Positions 7,936-16,404 are shown, counted from the stretch's first letter. The stretch is DNA of 64,000 nt from Polaribacter butkevichii (GCF_038024105.1 NZ_CP150661.1:682001-746000), one strand, 5' to 3'. A program made the numbers and translations. Notes: generated by a model from the letters alone, not told the origin.

Positions 7936-9684
7936 TTACCAACCTAAATAATAGTTATTAGAAATCCATGTTGGTCTTTTCAATTCAAAATAGCTTTGTA
8001 ACATTCTTTCTGCAACACAAAATGCACCTTCTACCCAACCTTGTTGATCAGAATATGCCTCACCACAGATATAAATTGATTCTTCTGCTATTGGGTTTCT
8101 CATATATTTCATGGTGTTTGCAATATCATAATTTGCTTTCCAAGCATGATAACCACCACCATAAGGATCCATACTCCAGTCTTTATACCAAGTTACATAA
8201 GGCATCGGAATTTCTTTGCGTCCATGTAATTCCTTTATCTGATTCATCGCTTCAGAAACCATAACTTGTGTTGCCTGATTTGATAAAAGTCTTTTGCTAA
8301 ATGCTGTTGCTGCAACTTTATCGGTTGCTTTTGGCTGAAATAATTTTCTAAAGATTCCGCCTTCTCTTTTAGAGTTGGCTAAAGCTTGCCAAAAAGTAAC
8401 CGTTTGCATATCATTATAACTGCCTAAAAATAAAGAATGACTATCGTTTGGATCTTTACCAAAATAATAACACTGACGTAAAGGTAAATCTGTAATAGAA
8501 TGACCTGCCATGGTATTAAAATCTGTTCTCCACCACGGATTTTCAAACCCCATTAATATTTTAAGAGAAGGTTCTTTTATTACCGAAGCCATGTTTTTTT
8601 GTAATACTTTTTGCGAATCTTGGTTAAAAAAGAAGTTGTTTTGATCTAACAATTCTAAAGATCTACGAGGCATGGCTAGTATAATTTTATTCGCCTTAAG
8701 CGTCCAACTACTTTGTGTTTCTTTGTTAAAAAACTCTAACTCGTATTTATAAGTACCCGAAGTTTGCTTTTTAAACGTTACCAAACGATTTCCCATCCAA
8801 ATATTGGCTCCTTGGTTATTTAAATACCCTTTAGCAATTGCATATGCTATAAGATCGTAACCGCCATCTATTGTTTTGTATTCTGATCCTGCATTAGAAA
8901 AATCTCCAACCATATACGGAAAAGCTTCTGCAGCATTCCAATTTATTGTATTAGAAAAATAACCGCCTGCATCTGCCAAAAAAGTATATCCTTCTTGAGA
9001 TACTCTATCTTTAATTAGGTTCCAAAACCCAATATCATTTACTTTTAACCCATTATAAGGCCCTATAAAATAGTAGATTAATTGGGGTTTAATACTATTC
9101 CACTGGCTTCTTGTAATTTTAAAAGTATACTCATATTTACTTGGGTTAGCAACAAGGTTACCATAGTTACTTACAAACCATGGATCTGCCATTAATACAT
9201 CATAAATAATTTTATTAAATAATTGATCGGCACTGTAGCCTTCATCATTTTTATTTATTATATAATTGGTTTCTAAGACACTACCCTGGTTTTGAGCTTC
9301 TTCCCAAGCGTTCATTTTTAAACGCTGTTTTCTAAAATAGCCAAAATGTTGCGAAGCATTTCCCATTGGAAATGGGATGTTATTTAGTTCATCCTTAAAT
9401 ACATTTTCTATTAATGATGTAACAATTTCTTGTGATGTCATATACCGCATACCACCAAGTTCTCCTGTAATACTCATACCGGGTAATTCTACAGATTCTA
9501 ATCGTCCACCAATACGATCACCCATTTCAAATATTTGTACTTGGTTTGCGGGTAACGGAGTACTTTCATCATTTGTTAGTCGATATGCCGAATATAAACC
9601 AGATACTCCGGCACCAATAATAGCAACTTCTATTTCTGTGTTGCTGGGTACATTCGTTTCAAATGTTTGTTTTTTTAAGTTCAT
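7936..9684 (-). CDS. Flavin monoamine oxidase / L-amino-acid oxidase-like FAD enzyme
   Basis: A 582-residue flavoprotein of the amine oxidase family. Seen: dinucleotide-binding motif IIGAGVSGLYSAYRL at residues 22-36, followed by GGRLESVELPG and ELGGMRYM (FAD-contacting), and the C-terminal FAD motif YICGEAYSDQQGWVEGAF. The family oxidises amines or amino acids to imines with O2, giving H2O2 and ammonia after hydrolysis. The length is greater than monoamine oxidases (about 450-520) and close to bacterial L-amino-acid oxidases and tryptophan 2-monooxygenases. No signal peptide, so cytosolic. Stands between a sarcosine-oxidase-like gene (12-base gap) and the heme-barrel gene (74-base gap), so it is probably part of one pathway. 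Substrate unknown. Confidence 0.85.
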   Translation of the reverse strand: MNLKKQTFETNVPSNTEIEVAIIGAGVSGLYSAYRLTNDESTPLPANQVQIFEMGDRIGGRLESVELPGMSITGELGGMRYMTSQEIVTSLIENVFKDELNNIPFPMGNASQHFGYFRKQRLKMNAWEEAQNQGSVLETNYIINKNDEGYSADQLFNKIIYDVLMADPWFVSNYGNLVANPSKYEYTFKITRSQWNSIKPQLIYYFIGPYNGLKVNDIGFWNLIKDRVSQEGYTFLADAGGYFSNTINWNAAEAFPYMVGDFSNAGSEYKTIDGGYDLIAYAIAKGYLNNQGANIWMGNRLVTFKKQTSGTYKYELEFFNKETQSSWTLKANKIILAMPRRSLELLDQNNFFFNQDSQKVLQKNMASVIKEPSLKILMGFENPWWRTDFNTMAGHSITDLPLRQCYYFGKDPNDSHSLFLGSYNDMQTVTFWQALANSKREGGIFRKLFQPKATDKVAATAFSKRLLSNQATQVMVSEAMNQIKELHGRKEIPMPYVTWYKDWSMDPYGGGYHAWKANYDIANTMKYMRNPIAEESIYICGEAYSDQQGWVEGAFCVAERMLQSYFELKRPTWISNNYYLGW

Positions 9685-9696
9685 TATATTTTATGT

Positions 9697-10866
9697 TTAG
9701 TTAGTAGTTTTATACGTTATTTTAAAATTAGAAATATCATAAGATGTTGTTTCGGTTAAAACTAAGTCTGTAAGGATTTTTCCTATTAAAGGAACAAATT
9801 TTGCAGCCCAACCACCTGTGTATACAATGATGTTTTTGTTGTTTGGTATGGAAGGCGGAAGTGTGTCTAAATACAACTCTTCTTTACTATTTTTAACTAA
9901 AGTAATTATGCAGGTTGACGTAAATTCTGATTTTGGCGCAAGACCAACCATGTGATCTCTTACCCAAGCTTCATTTAATTCTAAACTTTTTTGACTAGGA
10001 ATACGGCTTCTCTGTGATGGATCTTGAATAATTACATCCGGAATATCTGGTGCCACACGCACATACCCAGGATGTGCCCAATCTACTTCTGGAAAACCAT
10101 AGAACAAACTTGTTGCTTGTGGCTTTTGAAAAACAAACCAAGTAGGTAATTTTATATCTTCGGTTATTTTATAATAGGCAGATGACATTTCCCAAATATC
10201 AATATCTATTGATAATCCTAAAAACGTTAAAAGTTCATTAATATAAGCTCCAGGAGTAAGTACTAATTTTTCTGTAATAAAATCGACTCCATCTATAGAT
10301 ACAATGATATTTCCGTTTTCTAAGGATTGGATATTAGTTACGGGTGAATGTTCTAATAAAGTTACATTTGGTGCCGATATACATATATTTAGTAGTGCTT
10401 TTTGTGTTGCAGCTAAATCTATTATACCACCATCTTTCTGAAAAAATCCATGATAAATTTCTGGAATAGATTTAAAAGGAAATCGATTTTGTATTTGTGA
10501 GGCATTTAATTTTTCATACGGAATATCTAATTCATCCATTACTGTCATTGCTGCTCCTATTCCTCCTTCTTGAGAACTTAATGCAGGGTCTCCAAACCAC
10601 AAAGAACCTACATGATCTATAAGTGTATCTTTTGTTGTTTTTTGTAAATTATTCCAATACGGAATGGAATCTAGCGCTAATTGAGCCATATATTTTTGCG
10701 CATATTGCACTCTAAATTGTCTCGATAATCCAGCTGAACTTCCATTCTGATTTATAAAACCATATTTATCTACTAATAAAGTTTGTTTATTAGAATTAGA
10801 AAGTTCTGCTGCAGTAGCCAACCCCATTGGTCCACCACCAATAACAATAACATCATATTTTGTCAT
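9697..10866 (-). CDS. FAD-dependent oxidoreductase of the monomeric sarcosine oxidase / N-methyltryptophan oxidase family
   Basis: A 389-residue DAO-family flavoenzyme. Seen: VIVIGGGPMGLATAAEL (residues 6-22, GxGxxG), GSSAGLSRQFR matching the GSSHGxxRxFR signature of MSOX/MTOX, and a cysteine near residue 319 in the context STCIITL, the position of the covalent FAD link in MSOX. The C-terminal region has VYTGGWAAKFVPLIGKIL. It would oxidise a secondary amine or N-methyl amino acid, giving H2O2. First gene of a three-gene unit running towards 6791. The upstream 372 bases hold no gene. The substrate cannot be told from sequence; chemistry on amino acids is likely from both flavoenzymes together. 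Confidence 0.85.
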   Translation of the reverse strand: MTKYDVIVIGGGPMGLATAAELSNSNKQTLLVDKYGFINQNGSSAGLSRQFRVQYAQKYMAQLALDSIPYWNNLQKTTKDTLIDHVGSLWFGDPALSSQEGGIGAAMTVMDELDIPYEKLNASQIQNRFPFKSIPEIYHGFFQKDGGIIDLAATQKALLNICISAPNVTLLEHSPVTNIQSLENGNIIVSIDGVDFITEKLVLTPGAYINELLTFLGLSIDIDIWEMSSAYYKITEDIKLPTWFVFQKPQATSLFYGFPEVDWAHPGYVRVAPDIPDVIIQDPSQRSRIPSQKSLELNEAWVRDHMVGLAPKSEFTSTCIITLVKNSKEELYLDTLPPSIPNNKNIIVYTGGWAAKFVPLIGKILTDLVLTETTSYDISNFKITYKTTN

Positions 10867-11238
10867 AGTACTTATGTTTTATAGTTAAATCAAAAAAAAA
10901 TATTTAATCAATTGATTTTCAATGCGATAAAACTATAAAACAGGAGTCATTAAATTTTACGTATAAATACCCTTTTTTTAAGACCGTTATAAAAACGTGA
11001 CTTATAATAAGGTGTTTATGAATAAATAATCTGTTAGTTTTTTTTTAAATGAAGTAGTAAAACCATTTAAATTAAGGTTTTACTTTAAGGTATATTACTG
11101 ATAAATTTACCCCCATAAATTCGAGTTTTATTTTATCAATACTAAAAAAGACAGTAAAATTGTCAGTATTCAATTTGCCTGTTTATTGAATTCTAAATGC
11201 TATTTATAAAAGAAGATTCTGGAAAAATGAAACTGTTT
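10867..11238. other. Gene-free stretch (372 bases) upstream of the oxidase operon
   Basis: No open frame of note. A 12-bp palindrome AATCAATTGATT lies at 10906-10917, 40 bases before the oxidase start codon, and could be an operator. Around 11138-11170 nested short inverted repeats (aatact...agtatt enclosing gaca...tgtc) could form a weak hairpin past the MgtC gene. No clear -7 element was found for the oxidase operon. Confidence 0.4.
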
Positions 11239-11667
11239 TTACTTCATTTTTCGGTCTTTTAGCCAATTATCTAGAGGTGTAATAAAAGAGTTGATAAGAA
11301 CCACTAATAAAGTACAAATTAAGGTTTCTAAATATAAACCCGTAGCAGCAATGCAACCAATTGCAGCACTACACCAAATGGTGGCTGCAGACCCCAAACC
11401 ATGTACATTTACACCTTCTCTAAAAATAACACCTGCACCTAAAAAACCAATACCTGTTATTACTTGTGCAATAATTCTTGTAACATCAATTGTTGCATCA
11501 TCATTTTTTAATATAAATGATAGTAAAACAAAAATAGAAGCACCTGTTGCCACGAGCATATTGGTTTTTAAACCTGCTGATTTTTGATGCCATTGACGCT
11601 CAAAACCTATGATTAATCCTGCAAATAATGCCGTAAGAAGACGTATTGTAAAATCTGTAATTGTCAT
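11239..11667 (-). CDS. MgtC/SapB family membrane protein
   Basis: A 142-residue inner-membrane protein with four to five helices. The family signature is clear: RLLTALFAGLIIGFERQWHQKSAGLKTNMLVATGAS, then the helix ITGIGFLGAGVIFREG and the helix GLGSAATIWCSAAIGCIAATGLY. MgtC relatives affect survival at low magnesium and modulate ATP synthase in Salmonella, but this short form lacks the cytosolic C-terminal domain, as do most environmental SapB-type members, so a role in magnesium or phosphate homeostasis is only a family-level guess. It stands alone, without a magnesium transporter nearby. Confidence 0.9.
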   Translation of the reverse strand: MTITDFTIRLLTALFAGLIIGFERQWHQKSAGLKTNMLVATGASIFVLLSFILKNDDATIDVTRIIAQVITGIGFLGAGVIFREGVNVHGLGSAATIWCSAAIGCIAATGLYLETLICTLLVVLINSFITPLDNWLKDRKMK

Positions 11668-11783
11668 ATTAAAAATTAAAACTTAAAGATAAAATATTAA
11701 TTCCATTTTACACAATATATACTTTAGCTTAAATTCTCTTTTAAAATGCTGCACACAAAGAAATAAGTACATCAATTTAATTG

Positions 11784-11791
11784 TATCTTTG
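11784..11791 (+). promoter_or_regulatory. -7 promoter element of the DEAD-like gene
   Basis: TATCTTTG, exact match to TAnnTTTG, 40 bases before the start codon at 11831. No convincing -33 element. Confidence 0.5.
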
Positions 11792-11830
11792 CCTTCATTT
11801 TTATCATAAATAATTACCTTTTTACTAGAT

Positions 11831-12445
11831 ATGCCTTTTAAAAAATTACATGCTGATATTAAAGAGATTTTAGAATCTTTAGAAATAACAATACCTACTC
11901 CATTTCAGAGTAAAAGTATACCTGTTATAAAAAGTGGTGCAAATATTTATTGTACGGCGCCAAAAGATAGTGGCAAAACAACCACACTTGTATTAACTAC
12001 TTTACATAAACTAAAATGCCAACAAGTGGGTGTTGCGCCAAGAGCCTTAGTTTTAGTAGAAAACTCAGAAAAAGCATTAGCATTACATGATGAGTTTATA
12101 AAACTTAGTAAATATGATGCAGTAAGAGTTTACGCTTGTGATGATAGAGAACATATCGATTTGCTAAAATCTGAAATATTTGAAGGTGTAGACATTTTAA
12201 TCGCTACACCTAAAACCGTAAATAAATTGCTTTTATTAGAAGGTTTAAATACCACACAATTAAAGATTTTTAATATTGATGATGCTGAGTTTTTAGTTGA
12301 TAAAACAGCCTATGCTGCAGTAATGGCTATTACACAAAGTATTCATAAATGCCAGTATGTATTGTATTCAGAAAAAATGAATCCGATGTTAAAACGATTC
12401 GAAGATTATTTTATGCAATTTGCTAAAGTAGTATCTGTTAAGTAA
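11831..12445 (+). CDS. Degenerate DEAD-box-like protein with only the first RecA domain
   Basis: A 204-residue protein resembling the N-terminal half of DEAD-box RNA helicases. Seen: Q-motif-like TPFQSKSIPVIKSG; Walker A-like APKDSGKTTT; motif Ia-like PRALVLVEN; motif Ib-like IATPKTV; motif II as IDDAEFL, where DEAD has become DDAE. Motif III (SAT) reads LYSEKM, and the whole second RecA domain is absent. True helicases need both domains, so strand unwinding is unlikely; nucleotide binding is possible because the Walker lysine remains. The downstream gene (53 bases) encodes a ThiE/TenI-like protein. The frame is intact with normal codon use, so it is not obviously decaying. Function unknown. 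Confidence 0.8.
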   Translation: MPFKKLHADIKEILESLEITIPTPFQSKSIPVIKSGANIYCTAPKDSGKTTTLVLTTLHKLKCQQVGVAPRALVLVENSEKALALHDEFIKLSKYDAVRVYACDDREHIDLLKSEIFEGVDILIATPKTVNKLLLLEGLNTTQLKIFNIDDAEFLVDKTAYAAVMAITQSIHKCQYVLYSEKMNPMLKRFEDYFMQFAKVVSVK

Positions 12446-12497
12446 TCTTAAGCAAGTACCTTTTTTTTAATCATTCTTAATTATAAAAACGCACACA

Positions 12498-13136
12498 ATG
12501 ATTCCTAAATTACATTATATATCTCAAGGAAACACTCCAAAAGAACATATAGAGAACATTCAGAAAGCGTGTTCATCTGGTGCAGAATTGGTACAATTAC
12601 GCGTAAATGGTGTTTCTGAAAAGAAATATTTAAAATTAGCCAAGGAAGCTAGAGAAATTACCTCTCACTTTCAAACAAGGTTAATTTTAAACAATTATTT
12701 TAAAATAGCAAAAGAAGTAAAAGCAGATGGTGTTCATTTAGAAAATATAGATTTTTGTGCAACCACAGCTTTAGAGCATTTATATACGTGGCAAATTGTG
12801 GGTGCAACCGCCAACACTTTGCAAGATTGCAAAACCTTACTTAGTAAAAAAGTAGACTATATAACTTTAAGTCCGTTTAGAATTTCATCAGAAAAAAACA
12901 ATTTACCAACCATTTTAGGTATAGATGGTTTTACGGTAATTTTAGATGCCTTAGAAACCGAACCCCCTATTATTGGTGAAGGAGAAATTACTACAGATGA
13001 TATTACTGCTATATTAGAAACCGGTATTTCTGGTGTTGCTGTTTCTACTGCAATTACACAAAATTTTGACAGTATTAAAGCGTTTAATCAATTGTTAAGT
13101 GCTTCTTCTATAGATGAACAACGCCACACATTTTAA
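12498..13136 (+). CDS. Thiamine phosphate synthase / TenI family TIM-barrel protein
   Basis: A 212-residue TIM barrel of the ThiE/TenI family. ThiE joins the pyrimidine diphosphate and thiazole phosphate of thiamine; TenI aromatises the thiazole. Seen: LVQLRVNGVSEKKY (ThiE usually VQLRxK), RLILNNYFKIAKEVKADGVHLEN (usually LIxNDxxDLAxxxxADGVHLGQ), VGATANTLQD, YITLSPFRISSEK (usually YxxxGPxfxTxTK), and GVAVSTAI (phosphate site). Several catalytic positions are altered, notably ND to NN and LGQ to LEN, and no other thiamine gene or TPP riboswitch is nearby. TenI-like or repurposed activity is as likely as true ThiE. It follows the DEAD-like gene. Confidence 0.75.
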   Translation: MIPKLHYISQGNTPKEHIENIQKACSSGAELVQLRVNGVSEKKYLKLAKEAREITSHFQTRLILNNYFKIAKEVKADGVHLENIDFCATTALEHLYTWQIVGATANTLQDCKTLLSKKVDYITLSPFRISSEKNNLPTILGIDGFTVILDALETEPPIIGEGEITTDDITAILETGISGVAVSTAITQNFDSIKAFNQLLSASSIDEQRHTF

Positions 13137-13191
13137 TCATTAAAAGGTACTATTTTAAATAGAATAGACTTTCTTTAAAAATTGTACACGC

Positions 13192-14442
13192 ATGAATATT
13201 GAACATTTATTATACGATTATTTAGTTACTGAAGGTTTTTCTACAACATGGGCTGCATATATTAATATGTTTACGCTGTTAATTGGCGTACTCATTATTA
13301 CTTTTATAATCGATTTTGTCATTAAAAAAATCTTAGTACAATTATTTACCCAATTTGCTATTAGGAGTAAAACTAATTTTGATGATTTATTAGTAAAGAA
13401 CAAAGTACCAAGAAATATAGCACATATTATTCCGTTAATTTTTGCTTTAGAATTTACACCTTTAGTATTTATAGATTTTCAATATATAGAAAACATCATT
13501 CAGAAAGGACTAGAGGTTTTTACCATTGTTTTAATACTTTGGATTGTAAGAAGTGTTTTAAACGCGCTTAAAGACTACCTAAAAACCGTACCTCGTTTAA
13601 AAGATAAGCCCATAGATAGCTACATACAGGTGTTTATGATTTTTTCTTGGATTTTCGGAATCTTATCTGCTTTTGCAATAATTACCGGCATCGAGTTTAT
13701 TAAATTTATTACCACTATTGGAGCTGCATCGGCAGTTATTCTTTTAATTTTTAAGGATACCATTTTAGGTTTTGTTGCCAGCATTCAGGTTTCTATTAAT
13801 GATATGGTACGAATTGGAGATTGGATAACCTTTGAAAAATACGGTGCAGATGGAGATGTTATCGAAATTAATTTATCAACCGTAAAGGTTCAAAATTTTG
13901 ATAAAACAATTACCACAATCCCTACTTATGCGTTAATTTCTGATTCTTTTAAAAATTGGAGAGGAATGACAGACGCAGATGGTAGACGAATAAAAAGATC
14001 GTTAAATATTAATATGGATAGTATTCATCATTTATCACCTGAAGAGGTAAATGAATTGAAAAAAATTCAGTCTATTACCACTTATTTAGAAACACGTCAA
14101 GCTAATATTGATGAGTATAATCAAAAAAATAACATCAATAAAGAATTGCTTTTAAATGGTAGAAACCTTACCAATATTGGTGTTTTTAGAAAATATATAG
14201 AAACTTATATAGAAAATCATTCTGGTACTAATAATGACATGATGATTATGGTACGTCAATTAGCTCCCGGAACACAAGGAATTCCTATAGAAATTTATGC
14301 TTTTAGTAATGACAAACGTTGGAAAAATTACGAGTACATTATGTCTGATATTTTTGATCATGTAATTGCCTCTGTTCCTTATTTTAATTTAGAAATTTTT
14401 GAATTGCCTAATAGTTCTAATTTTAACAATTCTAAAAAATAG
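13192..14442 (+). CDS. MscS family mechanosensitive channel (YbdG-like)
   Basis: A 416-residue small-conductance mechanosensitive channel. About five membrane helices in the first 190 residues, with the pore-lining helix around TTIGAASAVILLIFKDTILGFVASIQ; next the beta domain (VRIGDWITFEKYGADGDVIEINLSTVKVQNFDKTI), then a cytosolic vestibule domain. The length and the segment DADGRRIKRSLNINMDSI match the larger YbdG subgroup rather than the 286-residue MscS. It would release solutes under hypo-osmotic stress. Single gene, followed by a strong terminator. Confidence 0.92.
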   Translation: MNIEHLLYDYLVTEGFSTTWAAYINMFTLLIGVLIITFIIDFVIKKILVQLFTQFAIRSKTNFDDLLVKNKVPRNIAHIIPLIFALEFTPLVFIDFQYIENIIQKGLEVFTIVLILWIVRSVLNALKDYLKTVPRLKDKPIDSYIQVFMIFSWIFGILSAFAIITGIEFIKFITTIGAASAVILLIFKDTILGFVASIQVSINDMVRIGDWITFEKYGADGDVIEINLSTVKVQNFDKTITTIPTYALISDSFKNWRGMTDADGRRIKRSLNINMDSIHHLSPEEVNELKKIQSITTYLETRQANIDEYNQKNNINKELLLNGRNLTNIGVFRKYIETYIENHSGTNNDMMIMVRQLAPGTQGIPIEIYAFSNDKRWKNYEYIMSDIFDHVIASVPYFNLEIFELPNSSNFNNSKK

Positions 14443-14480
14443 TTCATCTATTTTAGTGGAGTCTATTATTTTAAAACATA

Positions 14481-14517
14481 AAAAAAGGAGTATAATTAAA
14501 AATTATACTCCTTTTTT
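14481..14517. terminator. Terminator between MscS and DUF6515 genes
   Basis: Stem of about 15 bp (aaaggagtataatt with aattatactccttt), 3-base loop, T-run after; works for the convergent genes on both sides. Confidence 0.92.
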
Positions 14518-14535
14518 CGAATCAATTTACGGGTA

Positions 14536-15159
14536 TTAATCCATATCTATAACCCCCACTACTTCATAAGCTCTTGTGCCATCTACTTGTACTTTTTCGT
14601 ATAAAATATTTGCGTATTCATAATAGGTTTGTCCGTCTATTACTACTTTTTCATAATCTTTTGGCAACTCATATACAACTGTACCCACTTCTGGCTCTAC
14701 TACCTCGTATTCATTATTTACATGTATGTAAAAAGTACCATTTACATTATAATAGTTGTAATTGTTAAACCTAATTCTTTTATAGTTTGTTGGTAAAACT
14801 CTAACTCTAAAGCCAATTTTTGGAGCTATCACAATATAACGACCTCTAGCTTGTGTGTAATATCTATTGTTTGCATAGTAATAATTTTGATTTTTATATT
14901 TTACTACAGTTTTATTAGGAATGCTTCTTACAGAAACCACTTTTTTGGTTGGTTTTTTATACGTTACATTTTTACTTGCAATTCGTTTACTAGAAGTACC
15001 TTTTTTAGCTGTTGTGGTTCTGGTTATTGTTGTAGTTCTGGTTGTTTTTACCGGTGTTTTTTTGGTTGTTGTAGTTCTACGTGTTTGTGCAGAAATACTT
15101 GTTGCAACAGCAACTATAAATAACGATGGTAATACAAATGATTTTATAAATGCTTTCAT
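14536..15159 (-). CDS. DUF6515-like secreted protein with Thr/Lys/Arg-rich N-terminus
   Basis: A 207-residue predicted periplasmic or outer-membrane-associated protein. Signal peptide ends at about residue 24 (ATSISAQ). Residues 25-75 are low-complexity and strongly basic (repeats of TTTTKK, TTRTTT, RTTTAKK). The rest consists of three related Tyr-rich segments of the type YYYANNRYY...GRYIVIAPKIGFRVRVLP, repeated as YYNVNGTFY...VEPEVGTVVYELP and YYEYANILYE. This YYY..G.YY / P..G..V..LP pattern is that of DUF6515. Function unknown; a surface or wall-associated role is plausible from the basic linker. Alone in its transcription unit. Confidence 0.8.
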   Translation of the reverse strand: MKAFIKSFVLPSLFIVAVATSISAQTRRTTTTKKTPVKTTRTTTITRTTTAKKGTSSKRIASKNVTYKKPTKKVVSVRSIPNKTVVKYKNQNYYYANNRYYTQARGRYIVIAPKIGFRVRVLPTNYKRIRFNNYNYYNVNGTFYIHVNNEYEVVEPEVGTVVYELPKDYEKVVIDGQTYYEYANILYEKVQVDGTRAYEVVGVIDMD

Positions 15160-15340
15160 AATTTTAGTGTTTTAAATTAAACTTTGTTTACTATACTAAT
15201 AAGACCAACTAATACCATTAGGGTTTAATTTTTTTTTTAGCATATAGACAAATGCCATTATTATATCTATAAACAGTATTATTTTATAGACAACACGGGG
15301 TTTGTTTTACAAAGAGTTTCTCTTTATTTGATAGCAAAAA

Positions 15341-15372
15341 AAAAGACATACTTTTAAAAGTATGTCTTTTTA
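15341..15372. terminator. Terminator downstream of the EF-hand lipoprotein gene
   Basis: Stem aaaagacatactt with aagtatgtcttttt, very short loop, A-run on the 5' side giving T-run on the minus strand. Confidence 0.88.
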
Positions 15373-15391
15373 GCCACTAACATTTATTTTA

Positions 15392-15694
15392 TTATTTCAA
15401 TAATGCTAATAAACCTGTTAATTCAGTAAGGTTTAAACTAGCATCACTATCTGTATCTAAAACATTAAAGTTTTCTGCTACAGAGCCTATCGCTTCTGTA
15501 GAACTAATAGCTTGGTCTTTATTAATATCTAGTAATGCAAAAAGGCTAGAAATTTGTTGTACTGTAGAGTTTGAACTTAAAGAACTAAGTAAAGTTGCAG
15601 CTTGTTTAATGTTTGATGCAGACCCTATATTTTTAATACTATTGCAACTAAACATTGTAGTTACTAAAAGTAATGATAATGCGACTTTCTTCAT
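15392..15694 (-). CDS. Small lipoprotein with two EF-hand calcium-binding loops
   Basis: A 100-residue predicted lipoprotein with lipobox at Cys17 (TTMFSC). Two canonical 12-residue EF loops are visible: D56-INKDQAISST-E67 and D80-TDSDASLNLT-E91, each with Asp at positions 1, 3 and 5 (N at position 3 in the first) and Glu at 12, separated by the spacing expected of an EF-hand pair. It therefore likely binds Ca2+ on the periplasmic side or cell surface. No partner gene nearby; upstream lies the repeat-rich gene-free region. Role unknown. Confidence 0.83.
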   Translation of the reverse strand: MKKVALSLLLVTTMFSCNSIKNIGSASNIKQAATLLSSLSSNSTVQQISSLFALLDINKDQAISSTEAIGSVAENFNVLDTDSDASLNLTELTGLLALLK

Positions 15695-15995
15695 GATTTT
15701 GTGTTTATTATTTTATGTTTTCGTAAATGTAGTTTTAACCTTTAGGTTGATAAAATGAAATAGACAAACACAGCGCATTTACCTCTTAATTAAGTGAATT
15801 GATAGATGAAAAATTAAGCATTATTTATTTTAACAAGCATATTGTTTTTTTGAATATCACTTAAATCAATTAAATTTCCTCTTATTTTACGAAATAGTTT
15901 CATACTTATATTTTAATAAAGGAATTCTTAAAGTGTTCAAAAATTAAGATTGATATTTTCAAATTCGAATGCATATTAATAGAAAGATGTAGTTT

Positions 15996-16129
15996 GGAAT
16001 GACAAGTGTGAATTGGAATAATACTGTTAGATTCTACACACAACTTGTCATTCCGACAAAGGAGGAATCTCATAAGGAACCTAAAATGTTCCCCTGATGA
16101 TGTGATTCCTCAATACCTCGCAATGACAA
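15996..16129. repeat. Nested inverted repeats with TGTCATTCC ends
   Basis: GGAATGACAAGT at 15996-16007 is the exact inverse of ACTTGTCATTCC at 16043-16054. The second arm also begins a larger imperfect palindrome, 16045-16129: ttgtcattccgac...ggaatc at the left matches the inverse of gattcctc...caatgacaa at the right. A small GGAAC/GTTCC hairpin lies at its centre. This resembles the short GGAATCTC/CATTCCGA repeats common between flavobacterial genes. Confidence 0.75.
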
Positions 16130-16204
16130 TTAAGGGTTTTAACGGATGCTGATATTAGAAAGTATAGAAATAAATAATTCAGAATCTAAAAACCGACCTA
16201 CTTT

Positions 16205-16305
16205 TAAATTTCGTTATAATTCAAGTTTTATGGAATGGCTAGTGTCCAAAGAACGCAGTGGTCTGGACACGTGAATGGAATAAAACGTAGCATTGTAGAA
16301 ATTTA
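16205..16305. repeat. Imperfect 100-bp palindromic repeat
   Basis: The left edge aaatttcgttataattcaag... and the right edge ...cgtagcattgtagaaattt are inverted relatives, and the centre has gtgtcca...tggacac as a 7-bp stem around 16229-16270. No open frame inside. MITE-like in structure; copy number elsewhere cannot be judged from this window. Confidence 0.6.
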
Positions 16306-16363
16306 AAATAAATCTAGATTTTTTGTTTCGTTTTTCATCAATGGAAAAATGAAAAGAAAGTTA

Positions 16364-16404
16364 TTACACAGAGTTTCACAGAGAAAAAACAAAGATTCAC
16401 GGAG
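16364..16404 (+). repeat. Short tandem array of a 10-base unit
   Basis: ttacacagag (16364-16373) and tttcacagag (16374-16383) are adjacent, with a third diverged unit attcacggag at 16395-16404. Such NTTCACAGAG arrays occur between genes in Bacteroidota. Just downstream of the LytTR gene. Confidence 0.6.

Noticed and set aside
12446..12497. TPP riboswitch upstream of the ThiE/TenI-like gene
   Set aside because: The spacer is only 52 bases and shows no thi-box sequence.
14851..15175. Open frames opposite the DUF6515 gene with a striking Cys-rich pattern (CCxxxCCSSGC)
   Set aside because: They are the antisense shadow of Thr/Lys/Arg repeats in the DUF6515 gene; codon use, signal peptide and terminator all favour the minus-strand gene.
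16205..16305. Small RNA gene in the palindromic repeat
   Set aside because: No promoter element or T-run terminator is associated; a repeat element is the simpler reading.
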